The notes beneath the pieces were generated by a model. That model saw nothing but the letters and a program-made list of their open reading frames with translations, was not told the origin of the DNA and did no database searches. This document shows, piece by piece, positions 50,601-60,810 of a DNA stretch of 64,000 nucleotides. The position numbers and the translations under genes were made by a program. Each line of letters opens with the position of its first letter. Positions within the stretch are counted from its first letter, which is position 1. Origin of the DNA: Anthostomella pinea (lineage: Eukaryota; Ascomycota; Sordariomycetes; Xylariales; Xylariaceae); NCBI GenBank assembly GCA_963556695.1, contig CAUWAG010000008.1, forward strand, positions 1,550,001 to 1,614,000, written 5' to 3'.

Positions 50601-50866
50601 TTCCTGAGACTGATAACGTCCCTCAGTATCGACAACAGCCGTGGCGTGACCTGAATCTTCGGATGCGTGGAGCTGGCTATGATCTGGGCCAGCTCAGCGT
50701 ATCTTGCCAGTGGCATACGGCGGGTGTTCTTGGAGCCAGGCGTCTGTTCGTCGCCGAGTCGCAGGTTGGGATCGCACAGCCGGGCCGCCGCCACCAGCCA
50801 TTTGAAGATTCGCTTGATTCCACTCTTGTAGCAGAGGTAGCTGTCGATCTAGAGATCGTGCCACAT
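47629..50866 (-). pseudogene. DUF6604-type fungal protein gene with three in-frame TAG codons and a frameshift
   Basis: The minus strand encodes a large fungal protein (about 1000 residues if intact). It opens at ATG 50866 with MWHDL, then TAG at 50849-50851, then the DUF6604-like N-terminus YLCYKSGIKRIFKWLVAAAR and later YLRNTWEDYRDGKTPLVTAA. A probable intron (donor GTAGGA, about 49814-49672) leads into KRFEEDHAHVLLLFKEFLQM and FARRAV. A one-base deletion near 49398 (GGGTTTCAAGAG) shifts the frame, which then runs to TAG at 47896-47898. In the same frame beyond that stop the protein continues EFLATTDVDQAKKLLQEV, a Lys/Asn stretch and QETQES repeats. A third TAG lies at 47653-47655, before the final stop at 47629. 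Function of the family is unknown. As written, the gene cannot yield the full protein; the 531-codon central ORF might still be expressed. Confidence 0.7.
47641..47745 (-). repeat. 18-bp coding minisatellite (QETQES repeats)
   Basis: Three exact tandem copies of CGACTCCTGCGTTTCCTG (plus strand) at 47656-47709 are followed by partial and degenerate copies to about 47745. Read on the minus strand in the DUF6604 frame they encode repeated QETQES. The copy at the left edge carries TAG where all others have CAG. Confidence 0.88.
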
Positions 50867-51570
50867 GTTCGCCTTGGGTACACACCTGATCCGAGGTGTT
50901 GCGTTGCAAATGATGTCTTCTCGGACCTAGAGATATCTGTGTTGCGCGGTGAACTGTTACGTTGCGAAGCTTGACCTTGAGATTCGGAAAGCTTGTCCTT
51001 GAAATTCGCGAAGCTTGACCTTGAAATTCGCGGTCGGCATAGGTCAACTGAAGATCAGTGCAGCGTACAGTACCTGCGGTGCGGTCGGATAGAGTCCCAA
51101 AAGACACAATGTAATACAACGCGATACCACACGCGTTTTACCCATGCCTAAGATAGGAATTCGCATACCAAAAGCTTTGGGTATCCGAGCAACTTGGCAG
51201 CGCCACTTTTCTTGAAGCTGCCACTTCTCATTGGCTCTCCCGTCCACGCGGACCATCAGCTCCCGTGACGGACTACCAAGGCCTGGGGGAACCAGTGAAA
51301 GGCGGTGACGGCCAGGAATAATGGTTCTGCCAAATTGCCAGAAAACCCAAAGAATTTGGTAGTGGGCTTGCACAATATTGCAAAAAGAAATCTCAAATCA
51401 TCCTCCAAGTATGACACAAAGCACTGCCCTCACGAATGAGCCGTCTGCCCATGGCTCATGGGTGCCAATCTGTAACTCAGGGCCGCTCAACCCCTAGGTA
51501 GGCGTTGATGCGCTACCCATGACACCCATCTGCAGACCCAAAAGGCGGCACATCGCAATCGCAAGAGTCC
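50867..51570. other. Intergenic with a short direct repeat
   Basis: About 700 bases. Near 50968-51035 the phrase GCTTGACCTTGA followed by AATTCGCGA-like sequence is repeated two to three times, a small local direct repeat. No gene supported. Confidence 0.5.
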
Positions 51571-52038
51571 TCAGGCCTTATGGTACCGGACAACGAAGTC
51601 CAGTGTGGATATGAACCAGTCATCGCCATCCCTCTTCCACGTCTGGTGATAGTGGCCCCCGCCACTGCCGTCGCTGATGCCGGGAATCTTGCCATTCGGG
51701 CCCGCCATGTACATGATGACAAAGACGACCTTGACCTCGTCGGGGCCGACCTGCTCGAAGTCGCCGCCGTCGACCATGTGGATCGTGTTCAAGGAATCGA
51801 ATGTCGACTTGAAGAAGTTGAGGAACTCCTCGCGGGACTTGAAGTTGTAGTCGACCGAGCTGTCCTGGCCCGCCAGCGCTGCCCTCACGAAGGAGCCGTC
51901 TGGGTTCCGGTAGGCGAAGCTGGCGTCGGGGAATGAGACTGTGTTGAAGAGATCCCATTGCTTGGAGTCCACGGATCGGCAGTACCGGTTCATCTTGGCC
52001 CTGATGATATCAGTTACTTCAGGAGAAACGCGAGCCAT
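51571..52038 (-). CDS. SnoaL/NTF2-like domain protein
   Basis: Single exon on the minus strand, 155 aa, from the ATG at 52038; the frame is open further upstream but without an ATG. The sequence is a compact NTF2-like alpha+beta fold: SPEVTDIIRAKMNRYCRSVD at the N-terminus, WDLFNTVSFPDASFAYRN, the helix REEFLNFFKSTFDSL, then strands TIHMVDGGDFEQV and VKVVFVIMYM, and the terminal HYHQTWKRDGDDWFISTLDF. Such SnoaL_4-type proteins include dehydratases, cyclases and non-catalytic binding proteins, often near fungal secondary-metabolism genes. Here no biosynthetic cluster is evident, so the reaction cannot be named. No signal peptide. Confidence 0.85.
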   Translation of the reverse strand: MARVSPEVTDIIRAKMNRYCRSVDSKQWDLFNTVSFPDASFAYRNPDGSFVRAALAGQDSSVDYNFKSREEFLNFFKSTFDSLNTIHMVDGGDFEQVGPDEVKVVFVIMYMAGPNGKIPGISDGSGGGHYHQTWKRDGDDWFISTLDFVVRYHKA

Positions 52039-52776
52039 TGCGGTGAGAGGTGGGTGCCCTGACCCTCCCCTGTGTCTGGGTAGAGAGGGTGCGTTGCTGA
52101 AGCGAAACAGTACTCGGCTGGAGAAATGAAGGTTTTGTTTGCTTGACACCAGGCCGACCAGATCCTTGATGTATATGGCAATAGGATCAGGGCCAGGAGG
52201 CTGGGTGTTACTAGTCTAGGGGAGTAACATGAATCTCGCAGATCCACGATAAAGTCGCACGTGGTGGCGGTGTGAAGTAAAGTAAGCAGGCACGTGAAGG
52301 TGAGGAGGGGGTGGATATTAGGTAAGCACATCCCCTGACTCTTTCCTGGTGCTGGATTCCGAGGTGTCAGGGGTGTCCAAGCACATGCGGCCCGGGGCCG
52401 ATTGAGTTCGTAACGTCGTCCCGAATGACGCAATGGTCCGACCTGATGAAGTATTTAAACTTATTAAGCCTGAATTCCCAAGGCGAAACGTAAAAATGAG
52501 AAACCGGGTATATGACGCTGCTTGTGCCCACATCTCCATTGGTGATGCTGGCCCGTCGGGAGTTTCTGTTACGAAATAGTCGCGAGGCTAAGGTCAGGTG
52601 TCATGCACTGAGAGAAACCCCGGCCTTGGGGGCAATTGCGCGTTCCGTCTTTAGATAGACGACATTGTTTTCTTTCTTAGAACGTGCCTTCCGAGACGTA
52701 GGTAGATGAGATTGTACCACTTTGGTGTTGATGGTATGACAAGCCCAGCTTCGTCCAAACCGGCGCACATTCCCTC
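52039..52776. promoter_or_regulatory. Divergent intergenic region, SnoaL-like / HPP gene
   Basis: About 740 bases between the start codons of the SnoaL-like gene (-) and the HPP-family gene (+). Only motif-free short ORFs. Must contain both promoters. Confidence 0.55.
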
Positions 52777-53649
52777 ATGCCTTCTCCTTTGCAATGGAAC
52801 TTCGATATCGATAGGTATCTGAACCCTCTGATACCAAAGCCACCATGGAAGCACGTCCCTTACCCAATCGCCTTTCTCCTCGGGCACCGGAAAGGTAGTC
52901 TCAGACCATACGGCAACTTGCTCTTGATCCTATCGGCCTTCATAGGAGTATTCACCAGCATAGTGCTCATCGAAGTCGTAACCCACCACCTCCCAGCTGT
53001 CCCAAATCATGGCCCCGTCATAATAGCCAGCTCGGTAAGCCCGTTCCCAGAGATCTAGTGATCATCTCACAGATTCTCACCAACGCCACAGGGTGCAGCT
53101 GCGGTCCTGGAGTTCTATGCGATTGAGTCGCCCCTGTCACAGCCGCGGAACTTCTTCATCAGCCAGATCATCGCTTCCGTCATCGGCATCTCGTTTGGCA
53201 AACTCTTCCAGCTCAGTCCAGATTTTGAGTCGATTCGCTGGCTCGGGGGTGCTCTCGCATGCGCGTCCACGACGGCCCTGATGGCGTTGACGAACACCGT
53301 CCATCCACCAGCGGGAGCTACGGCACTTATAGCCGTCGTCGACCTTGCGGTTGTGGATATGGGCTGGTTCTTGATTCCAGTAGTCATCCTCGACTGTGCC
53401 ATCATGATGACCGTTGCTCTCATCTTGAACAATGTCTGTCGCAGATTCCCCCTGTATTGGTGGACGGCGGAAGACCTGGGAAGACCCCGGGACGAGCCGA
53501 GTCCTAGGCCCTCATCCGGAGATGAGGAAAAAGCAGCAGCCCAGCATGCAGAGCTCATCATTACGCGTGATGTGGTGCTTGTACCGGATCATGTGCGGCT
53601 GTCGTCCGAAGAGCAGAGCCTTGTCGAGGGTCTTCGTAGCAGGTTATAG
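52777..53649 (+). CDS. HPP family integral membrane protein
   Basis: Two exons, 52777-53034 and 53092-53649, giving 271 aa; donor GTAAGC, acceptor CACAG, phase 0. The four-helix HPP core is clear: FLLGHRKGSLRPYGNLLLIL, IGVFTSIVLIEVV, then GAAAVLEFYAIESPLSQPRN, FFISQIIASVIGISFGKLF and the signature TNTVHPPAGATALIAVVD, with a final membrane segment LIPVVILDCAIMMTVALIL. The His-Pro-Pro motif gives the family its name. Plant and cyanobacterial relatives transport nitrite at plastid or cell membranes; the fungal function is not settled. The C-terminal 70 residues are a charged cytosolic tail (RPSSGDEEKAAAQHAELI). Complete and intact. Confidence 0.92.
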
Positions 53650-53987
53650 AAGACATCTTGCCATGACTACCGCATTTTAGGCCCTGGAACTGATTGAGCT
53701 TCATCTTTAAAATGTTACAGATGAGCAATGCGTTCTGATGATGACCGTACAGTGCTCAGACTTATCTGAGGCGAGGAACACCACACTGTCCGTTCAGCTA
53801 AAGTGCAAGTATTGGGGGCGGTGTTCCGAGGCTGTATATGCTATTGGCTACATGACAGCCTCCCACACGGCACCTTGCGTCAGGGCTTATCGTCTCGTCG
53901 ACAGGAGATTAGGCAGCTTTATCACATTGTGACAGCTTTTCCAATTTTTCACACTTCACTTCAACCGTCACTGTTCAACTAAGCACC
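53650..53987. other. Short intergenic spacer
   Basis: 338 bases between two same-strand genes. No gene seen. The last 60 bases are pyrimidine-rich, suiting a 5' UTR for the downstream membrane-protein gene. Confidence 0.55.
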
Positions 53988-55281
53988 ATGTCCAGCATTG
54001 AACTCGACGAAATATCCGCGGCCGAAGAGCCTTCAACACGCAACTCCGTCCGGGGCAGAAGGCCCCTAGTTGATGGGACTCCAGATGAACAGGTGAGCAG
54101 CTCACGAATGAGCTATGATAGTCTGTGGTCACGTTTCATGGCAGGCGGCCAACATATTCGCATGTCGACTCAAAGATCATTTGGTGACCCCGGGAGCTTA
54201 ATTGCTTCGTGGCGTCGTTCAGCCCAAAACTTCTTCCCTCGTCACTCCAATCGACCACCTCGTCAAGGAAGCCAACCAGAACAGGGCCGCTCATCGGCAC
54301 GCCAGGCTGATGGCCCAGGCAGTCATGACGATGCGAGCGTCGCGAGCCAGCCAGATAACCCTGATGGCGCACCCCATCCAGCGGCACAGGAAGGGCTGGG
54401 AGCAGCACAGAGTAACGCATCAATGGCCACGCAGGTGACGCCGGTACCTCCGCATTTCCTCCGATTCCGCCGAACTGCGTTCGCCGAGACCATCACCGTG
54501 CTCTCTTCCATCATCGCTATCATAGTTGGGTTCGGTGCATGGCAGGCAACCAACAAAAGCAACGAAATCGGACTGGCCAGCTATAAGATATCGGCGTGGG
54601 CACTCTACAATGACCATGATGTGAGTTTGGCCTTCCTATAATGGATTTTCACCAGTAATAGGCCCTAACGTCAATATCACTCAGAGTATCAAATATACAG
54701 CCGAATGCCGGCAGATCCTGGGTGATAGCCTCGACCATCTCGTCCTCGAGGAGAGGCAGCTCCACGGCTCAGTCACGCACTCGAAATCTGTCAGCATTGA
54801 GGTTTCTAATCCCCGAGAAGATGAGCCTAGCAAGTTTCTCGTCCTCCTCAACCGCATGGGAGTCATGGTCATAGTGCGACATGCGTTTCTCGTCCTCATC
54901 AACTACATGGGAGTCGTGGTCATAACGCGACGTTCCGGACACCCAGTGTCTCCCTTGCTCGCGGCTATCCTATTGCTAGCCAATGCCTTCTTCCTAAGCG
55001 CCAACTTGATTGGGACCCTGTTTTTCAATTTCCTCGTGCTTTCTTCGTTTCTCGTTACTTCTAGCCACCTTTTGGTTAATTTCTTCGTCGATTTTTCGCT
55101 GCTCGTTTACATCGGGTCATGGTTTATCCCGCCATTAATTACTTCCTGTCAGCTATTTGTCAATGTCCCTGTCTTTTTTTCCCCTCTTATCGCCCGGGCC
55201 CTGTATCTTTATTTCTTCGTTGGGCTTCCACTGCTCGTTATTGCTCGGTTTTTGCGATGTCTTACATTCTCACCTGTTTGA
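53988..55281 (+). CDS. Uncharacterised multi-pass membrane protein
   Basis: Two exons, 53988-54620 and 54685-55281, giving 409 aa; donor GTGAGT, acceptor CTCAG, phase 0. The N-terminal 155 residues are hydrophilic and disordered (Ser/Arg/Gln/Pro/Asp). A membrane segment follows (AETITVLSSIIAIIVGFGAW), then a soluble linker containing AECRQILGDSLDHLVLEERQ. The C-terminal 130 residues are strikingly hydrophobic with perhaps four to five segments (LLAAILLLANAFFLSANLIG; LFFNFLVLSSFLVTSS; LVNFFVDFSLLVYIGSWFI; LYLYFFVGLPLLVIARFL). No known family is recognised. The Phe/Leu-rich, T-rich DNA of the last 300 bases differs from its neighbours. Two short in-gene repeats, FLVLLNRMGVMVIVRH and FLVLINYMGVVVITRR, are adjacent and similar, suggesting a small internal duplication. 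Confidence 0.7.
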
Positions 55282-55595
55282 GTATTTTATCCTTGGGCTC
55301 TCCATAGACAAAGCCCGAGGGCGATTATTATAATGTAACGAGAACATCACTTTGTTCGGTGCTCTTCTGAGTGCTGATACTCGTTGCTTGATGATTGTCG
55401 CTGTGAAGCGATATATACCTGGTGCTCGCCACACGCCATCCTATCAGTTGACAGTCGTCGCAGGAGACCGCAACTCCACCGACTCGCATCTATACCTACC
55501 GATTTCTTCGGCATCCTTAATCCATACAATCAGGTACAGAGCTAGGTCCCCCTTCATTGAGCTATTGCCATGTAAAGTGCAAGTCTTCAACGACA
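55282..55595. other. Convergent intergenic spacer
   Basis: 314 bases between the membrane-protein gene (+) and the dehydrogenase gene (-). A plus-strand ORF crossing into the dehydrogenase is its antisense shadow. Presumably 3' UTRs. Confidence 0.55.
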
Positions 55596-56759
55596 TCACG
55601 CATAAGGCTTTGTCTGTTCCTCCGACCAATTCCAAAACTTCTGCGCAATGCCCGTACCGCCTTCGGTTTCAGGCTTTGAGCCCTCAAGAAGATCTTTCCG
55701 AATGTCTGTGAACCGACCCCAAGGGGCAACTGTAGACAGTGCTTGTCAGTATCGCGGTGAACCGCCAGGGGACGCTCACCGGCTTCACGGGACGCTTACT
55801 CCAATCGCCCGACTTCTCCATGGTGACCTCGTCCGAGACACCGGCGAATAACTCGGTGTAAGCGCCGTATATCGCCGGGTACGTCGTTGCGCGCCTGAAA
55901 ATCAATTCGATCGTGCTGCAGTTCCGGTCCAATTCCGATTTGAGATTGCCCGGATTGAGCGACTGTCGACATTATCAGGACACTGCAGCGAACCTGTCGT
56001 CTTGAGCTGGTCGACTCACCAGGCTAACGATCCCATCGTCGCGATGCCGTCTCGCGTATTCAGTCGAGTGGTAGTAGTTGCCCGCTTTACTGACTCCGTA
56101 CTTGTAGTAATTCAAGACATCCCTCTTGTAATCAAGATTGTCCATGTCAACGCCGCCCCTGGGACTGAGGTGCTCAGCAGCCGACGAAGACACCCAGACA
56201 ACGCGCACGCTACCCCTCGGCGCCGTCTTGGCCGTCTCAACCAAAGTCGGCGTCAGGAACTGCGTGAACAGGAAAGGCCCGAGGTTGTTGGTGCCCAGCT
56301 GCAGCTCGTATCCTTGCGCCGTCTTGCTGCCCTTGTCTGGGAACATAACGCCTGCATTGTTGAACAGGACGTGCAACTGCCGCTCTTTGGCCACGAAGGT
56401 CTCGGCCGATGTCTTGATGGTGCTCAAGTCGCTGAGGTCCAGGTGCAGGAACTCCAGCCTGCCCGTGGAGGAGGGGCACGCTTCTTTGATGGACTCGATG
56501 GCATTGGCGCCCTTCTCCTGGTTGCGCGCTGCTACCCAGACGGTGGCGTTCTTCGAGTACAGAATCCGTGCCACTTCCTTGCCGACTCCGGTGTTTGCGC
56601 CCGTGACCAAGTAGACCTGCGGACAGTCGGTTGGCGTCAAATTGGAGATCGGGTTTCGGTCTGGTGTGGGCTACGAACCTTGGCTGAGAGGTCAGGTATA
56701 TTATCCTCGGTGAACTTGGGGTTCCCTGGAAACATCTGACACAAGGCGTCGTAGTACAT
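55596..56759 (-). CDS. Short-chain dehydrogenase/reductase
   Basis: Four exons on the minus strand: 56759-56679, 56616-56020, 55962-55800, 55729-55596, giving 324 aa. Donors GTTCGT, GTGAGT and GTAAGC; all junctions in phase. Classical SDR features: cofactor motif VTGANTGVGKE (residues 31-41), the FNNAGV motif near 112-117, the active-site serine region VVWVSSSAAEHL (about 167-178) and Tyr200-x3-Lys204 (YGVSK). The C-terminal exons add SLNPGNLKSELDR, YGAYTELFAGVSD, WIAPWGRFTDIRKDL and GGTGIAQKFWNWSEEQTKPYA, the usual end of the fungal retinol-dehydrogenase/WW-oxidoreductase-like group. It should be an NAD(P)-dependent oxidoreductase of unknown substrate. The three small terminal exons are easy to miss; without them the protein would be a third shorter. 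Confidence 0.93.
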
Positions 56760-58322
56760 CGTGACTGATCTGACAGCAAATGTCCTTCGCAAGCCCTTGC
56801 TGGTTCCAAGGTCGTGGAGTCGATGATGAAGAAGACGGGAGGGAATGCGGAGCCGGCGGCTCGGGCCTCGGTTCGTGCCATGTGGGGTGATCGTGACTTG
56901 AGAAAGTGTCCTAGCCCGAAATAGAAAAGACATCCCCTATAGTGGAACCTTCCTTCTCGACAGCTGCCTTGCGATGAACGCGTGGCCGCTCTCGTCGACG
57001 CCAACATGAAATGGCATTGACAGAAGCAGCAGTGAGTCTTCCAGGGTCTTTTGAGCCTCTATAATAGCACAGTGAACGTCCCGGGCCGATGGTCTGCATG
57101 CCTAGTGCTTACCCGGGAGTCCGGGACTGAATCAAAACGACCAATCGAGCATCCATATACCACTGGCAGACACCGAGGTATTATAGAGCTGCACTTTACA
57201 GAAAGCAATCGATTACATTTATTGCGGGGCCATTAATAGCTATGATGTTCCTGGATCTAAGGTACATGTCAGCGTTACTATTAGATCAAGCCGATTTAAT
57301 TGATGTAATGGCTCAATTTAACTTGATTTAATTAAATTGAATTTTTTACGATGTTTATAAGCTAAACCGGGTTTTCCCATATTTAATCTTCGTCAAGCAA
57401 ACACAGCATATTCCTTGGTACCCGTAACGTAACAGTATATAAAAAAATATAAAAAAAAATACGAATTTTAAAGGTCGGATATTCAAGCCCGCGTTCGGCT
57501 AGACTTTTGCTCCGAATAGCAAATCTTTTGCTTTAAACAGGGAAATCTTTTATTCCGATAATCTAATAATCCGTGCTCAAGCCTCATCAAGTCAAACTTA
57601 TGAAAATTTTATCAAGCAAGCTAGCTAGATATGGTTTGCTTGATTTGAGCTTGTTAAGCTTTTCAAATTAGTCGGTTTGCTTGATCTGATGGTGACGCTG
57701 GTACATGTACGGCTCTCTTCCACACCTAAAGTAAGACAGATGAGTGAATGCTTGTGAGATTTCAAAGTGTTCTATTAAGGAGAGGAATTCCAGCTACTCT
57801 GGAGCGGCCAGAGTGGCCCTATATATCCAAGATACTAAAGGAAAGGATACGTGGCCTTATGTGGCCACGTATGTGACAGAGTCACAGATGGGGATGGTGA
57901 TCCTGAAGGATGACTATGGATGGGCTAACGTAGCCCAGAATCCAACAATGCTGCGATTTGCAACAAGCTCCTGTTATGTGGGTAATGTTATGAGTAAAAG
58001 CCGCATCTTACACTCCAGTGCTTAAGGTCACAATATGATCATATCATTCCAGCAGATTTGCTATGGATGATTGTAAGTATCTATGAGATATTGCCGAAAA
58101 TCATCGCCAGGCTCGCATAAGTTATCAGCTCGGTTTCACACCCCCACGAGTAGCGGTGGCACCAGCAAGGAAGGCTGCGCTAAAACATCTCGCGTCCCAA
58201 ATTCCAGTCCCCAGTGAACTTGGCTTGTGCCTCTCAACTTCATGGCCTCCTACAGTCAACTCCCCGAGTTATGGGGAACCTTTTCTTGCCACCCTCTCTC
58301 ATACGCCCGCTCCCCTTTCTCA
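56760..58322. other. Intergenic including an AT-rich island
   Basis: About 1.56 kb upstream of the dehydrogenase. From about 57240 to 57700 the DNA becomes strongly AT-rich, with poly-A/T runs, TTAATTAA-type palindromes and repeated CAAGC/GCTTG motifs, unlike its surroundings. A 93-codon ORF at 57744-58025 shows no family. Probably an old transposon relic shaped by RIP, but no identifiable element remains. Confidence 0.5.
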
Positions 58323-59481
58323 CTACCCGACTTCCACCATCATTCGTCTAGCGAATGCTGTCAGTTGCCCACTGGTGATTTTAATCTTCTCTGGCGAACT
58401 TGTCGGAGTAATATCGGACATCAACCTATAAGTGTCCTTTCCTCGAAGAAAGGCATTCTCTGGGACAGTGTGCTCGCATGTGTTGCTGGTTATGTTATAC
58501 ACACAATTCCGGCAACCCTGCTTTCTGCGCCCTTGGTGTTGACCGAGCAGCATTCGAAAAAAGGCCACATTGCGGCCTTTCCATCGGCCTCGCCCTCTAC
58601 GAAGCGACGCTCGCAGATTAGACAAGGGCCACGGTTGTAACGGCCGTAAGCCTGAACAGCCAACCCAGCTACTCGGCGACTGTCCGCAACCATTTTGACG
58701 AAATAGTCGCCCGTCGGTCCTCCCTGCGATATCTCTACGTAGACTGGGCTCTGGGTAGCCTTGCCCTTCATGCTGATCGTATCGATGAACCCGGGCCGGG
58801 CCTGAGCGGCAAGGAAAAATCCAGGCTTCAGATCCCACTGCATGTAGCGGCCCTCTGCATTGCCACCCAGGATGACGATGTCAAAATAACTAAGCATCTG
58901 TTTGAGTCAGTAAGCCAATGTGTTGAACAGGGAGGTTGGGATCCTTATCTGGAGGTGTTTCGCAATAAGAGGCGCCCCTTTCACATCCGGACTGATCGTC
59001 GTCTCCCAGTAGTCGATCACCTGGTTCGGGCTTTCAAATACCGGCTTTTGGAATGTACTTGGCCGCTGATGCTTGTACGGACCGGGGACGAGCCGATTGA
59101 CGAGATCATCCAGGCTCCGTTGTCCATGAGCATCATTGTTCGCGGAAGACTCGGACAGATTTGAATCACTCGGGTCTCGATCACTCCGAGGAAAACGCCC
59201 CGACTGCCGTTTGGAAGGAGTCGCACCCTCGGTTAGAAAAGGCGAACCGCCCACACCAGGACCGTGAGAGTACCATGACTCAGTTGGCTGGATTTCTCCG
59301 CTCACGCTGTCGTCCGTAGGTTCAGTGTCGATCATCATGGCGTCTGAGCCGTCGATCGCACGCATGGGTTGATTGTCACCTGACGGTATGAACGAATCCT
59401 CCTGACGCGTTTCGTCGTCAGGGGCAAAATGGGCACTGTGACTAGCTTCAAGTCCGTCGGCTTGTCCTGAGCTGGCAGGGA

Positions 59482-59497
59482 TGAATTCCAAGAAGTG
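59482..59497. repeat. LINE target-site duplication, 3' copy
   Basis: TGAATTCCAAGAAGTG, identical to 62569-62584. It directly abuts the (TTTG)n tail of the LINE at 59498. Confidence 0.92.
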
Positions 59498-60796
59498 TTT
59501 GTTTGTTTGTTTGTTTTGTATTTAACGTGGGGGATTGCTCCTCAGTAGTGCAAACCACGCCTCCCAGAGCCTCTGCATCACAGGGTTGTGGAGGTATCAA
59601 GATAATAAGTACAGTCAGTCCCGCTCATAAGCCCATCCCCGTTGTTGCGGCGGTATGACCTTGGGTCATCCATCTGGTCCTTCAAGAACAGCTATCTATC
59701 GAGGACAGATTAATGAAAAGAATTTGCTTTTCTCTACGAATTTTGTCTATTCTGTGCTCCTCTCCTCTAAGTATTATAAACAAGCTGTCCTAGGCGAGTA
59801 CCTAGATAGTAGCCAATTTTTCTCCAGTTTCTTACAAAAGAAAATATATTGTGGTGTTTTTTTCTCACCACAGTTGTAGTGATCATTCGAATCTGTATGC
59901 CCAAAGCGTTCGTGGTATCTGGCAAAGTCGCCATGTCCAGATCTGGCCGCTAGAAGTCTGTATAAAATACTCCTCTTAAAAGATATAAAGTCTCTTTTAG
60001 TTACTATATGTGAGTATACTTCTTGATATCTAGGTTCTGATTGGTCTTTCTATTATTGATTGAATTCTTTCTTGCCCTTTTTTTTGAGATCTCTCTTGAC
60101 CCATGAGATTATAGGAAGGTTTGTTGTGTCTGTTTTTAGCATGGCACCCTCTTTTGCTAGTGTGTTGGCAGCTTTGTTGCCATTAATATCTCTGTGTCCA
60201 GAAATCTACTTGACGGTCACTCCAGGAGTGTGTGCCGTGGCAAGTTCTTGAAATTATAAAAAAATGTTCTGTGATGTCTCGAGTGGAGTCCCATTGAGCC
60301 CATCTACCATTACTGTGTTGTCCAGGCAGACATATAGCTGTTTTCTGTGTCTAATTGCCCTGGCTATTATAAGCCCTTAGAGAACGTCATGGACTTTAAT
60401 ATCTATTACTTCTGCTTAAAGAAGTCTGTCTTTTTCCTGGTATACTTCTTGTGTAGTATTACCTTTCCTGATGGTATAGCCCTATTTAGTGTGGGTTGTG
60501 CCTTTATTGTCCAATTATGATCTATTTAAGTAAATAACAAGGTCAGTATTCATATTTCTTTTTTATAACCATTCCTTGAAGAGCTCTGTCTCTTTGTCTT
60601 TGTCCTTTCAGATTAGGGATTTTTTTTATGATGATTTGGTGAATATTGATCTCTAGAAGTCAGGGACTAGCTGGAAGCTCCTTTGTAGCCATGTTGGTTC
60701 CTTGCGAGCTTGTACTTGGAGCCTGCCAACAAGAGGGTATCTTTGGTCTAAATGTCCGAGTCGTAGGCTGTGACGCTGTCTTATTGCCTCTGTAAG

Positions 60797-60810
60797 AACT
60801 CCTGCTGGAG
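60797..60810. repeat. SINE target-site duplication, 3' copy
   Basis: AACTCCTGCTGGAG, identical to 61371-61384; it abuts the TTTG tail of the SINE. Confidence 0.92.

Noticed and set aside
58156..58640. Plus-strand ORFs of 91 and 137 codons
   Set aside because: Antisense to the cysteine-rich end of the DUF3716-type gene.
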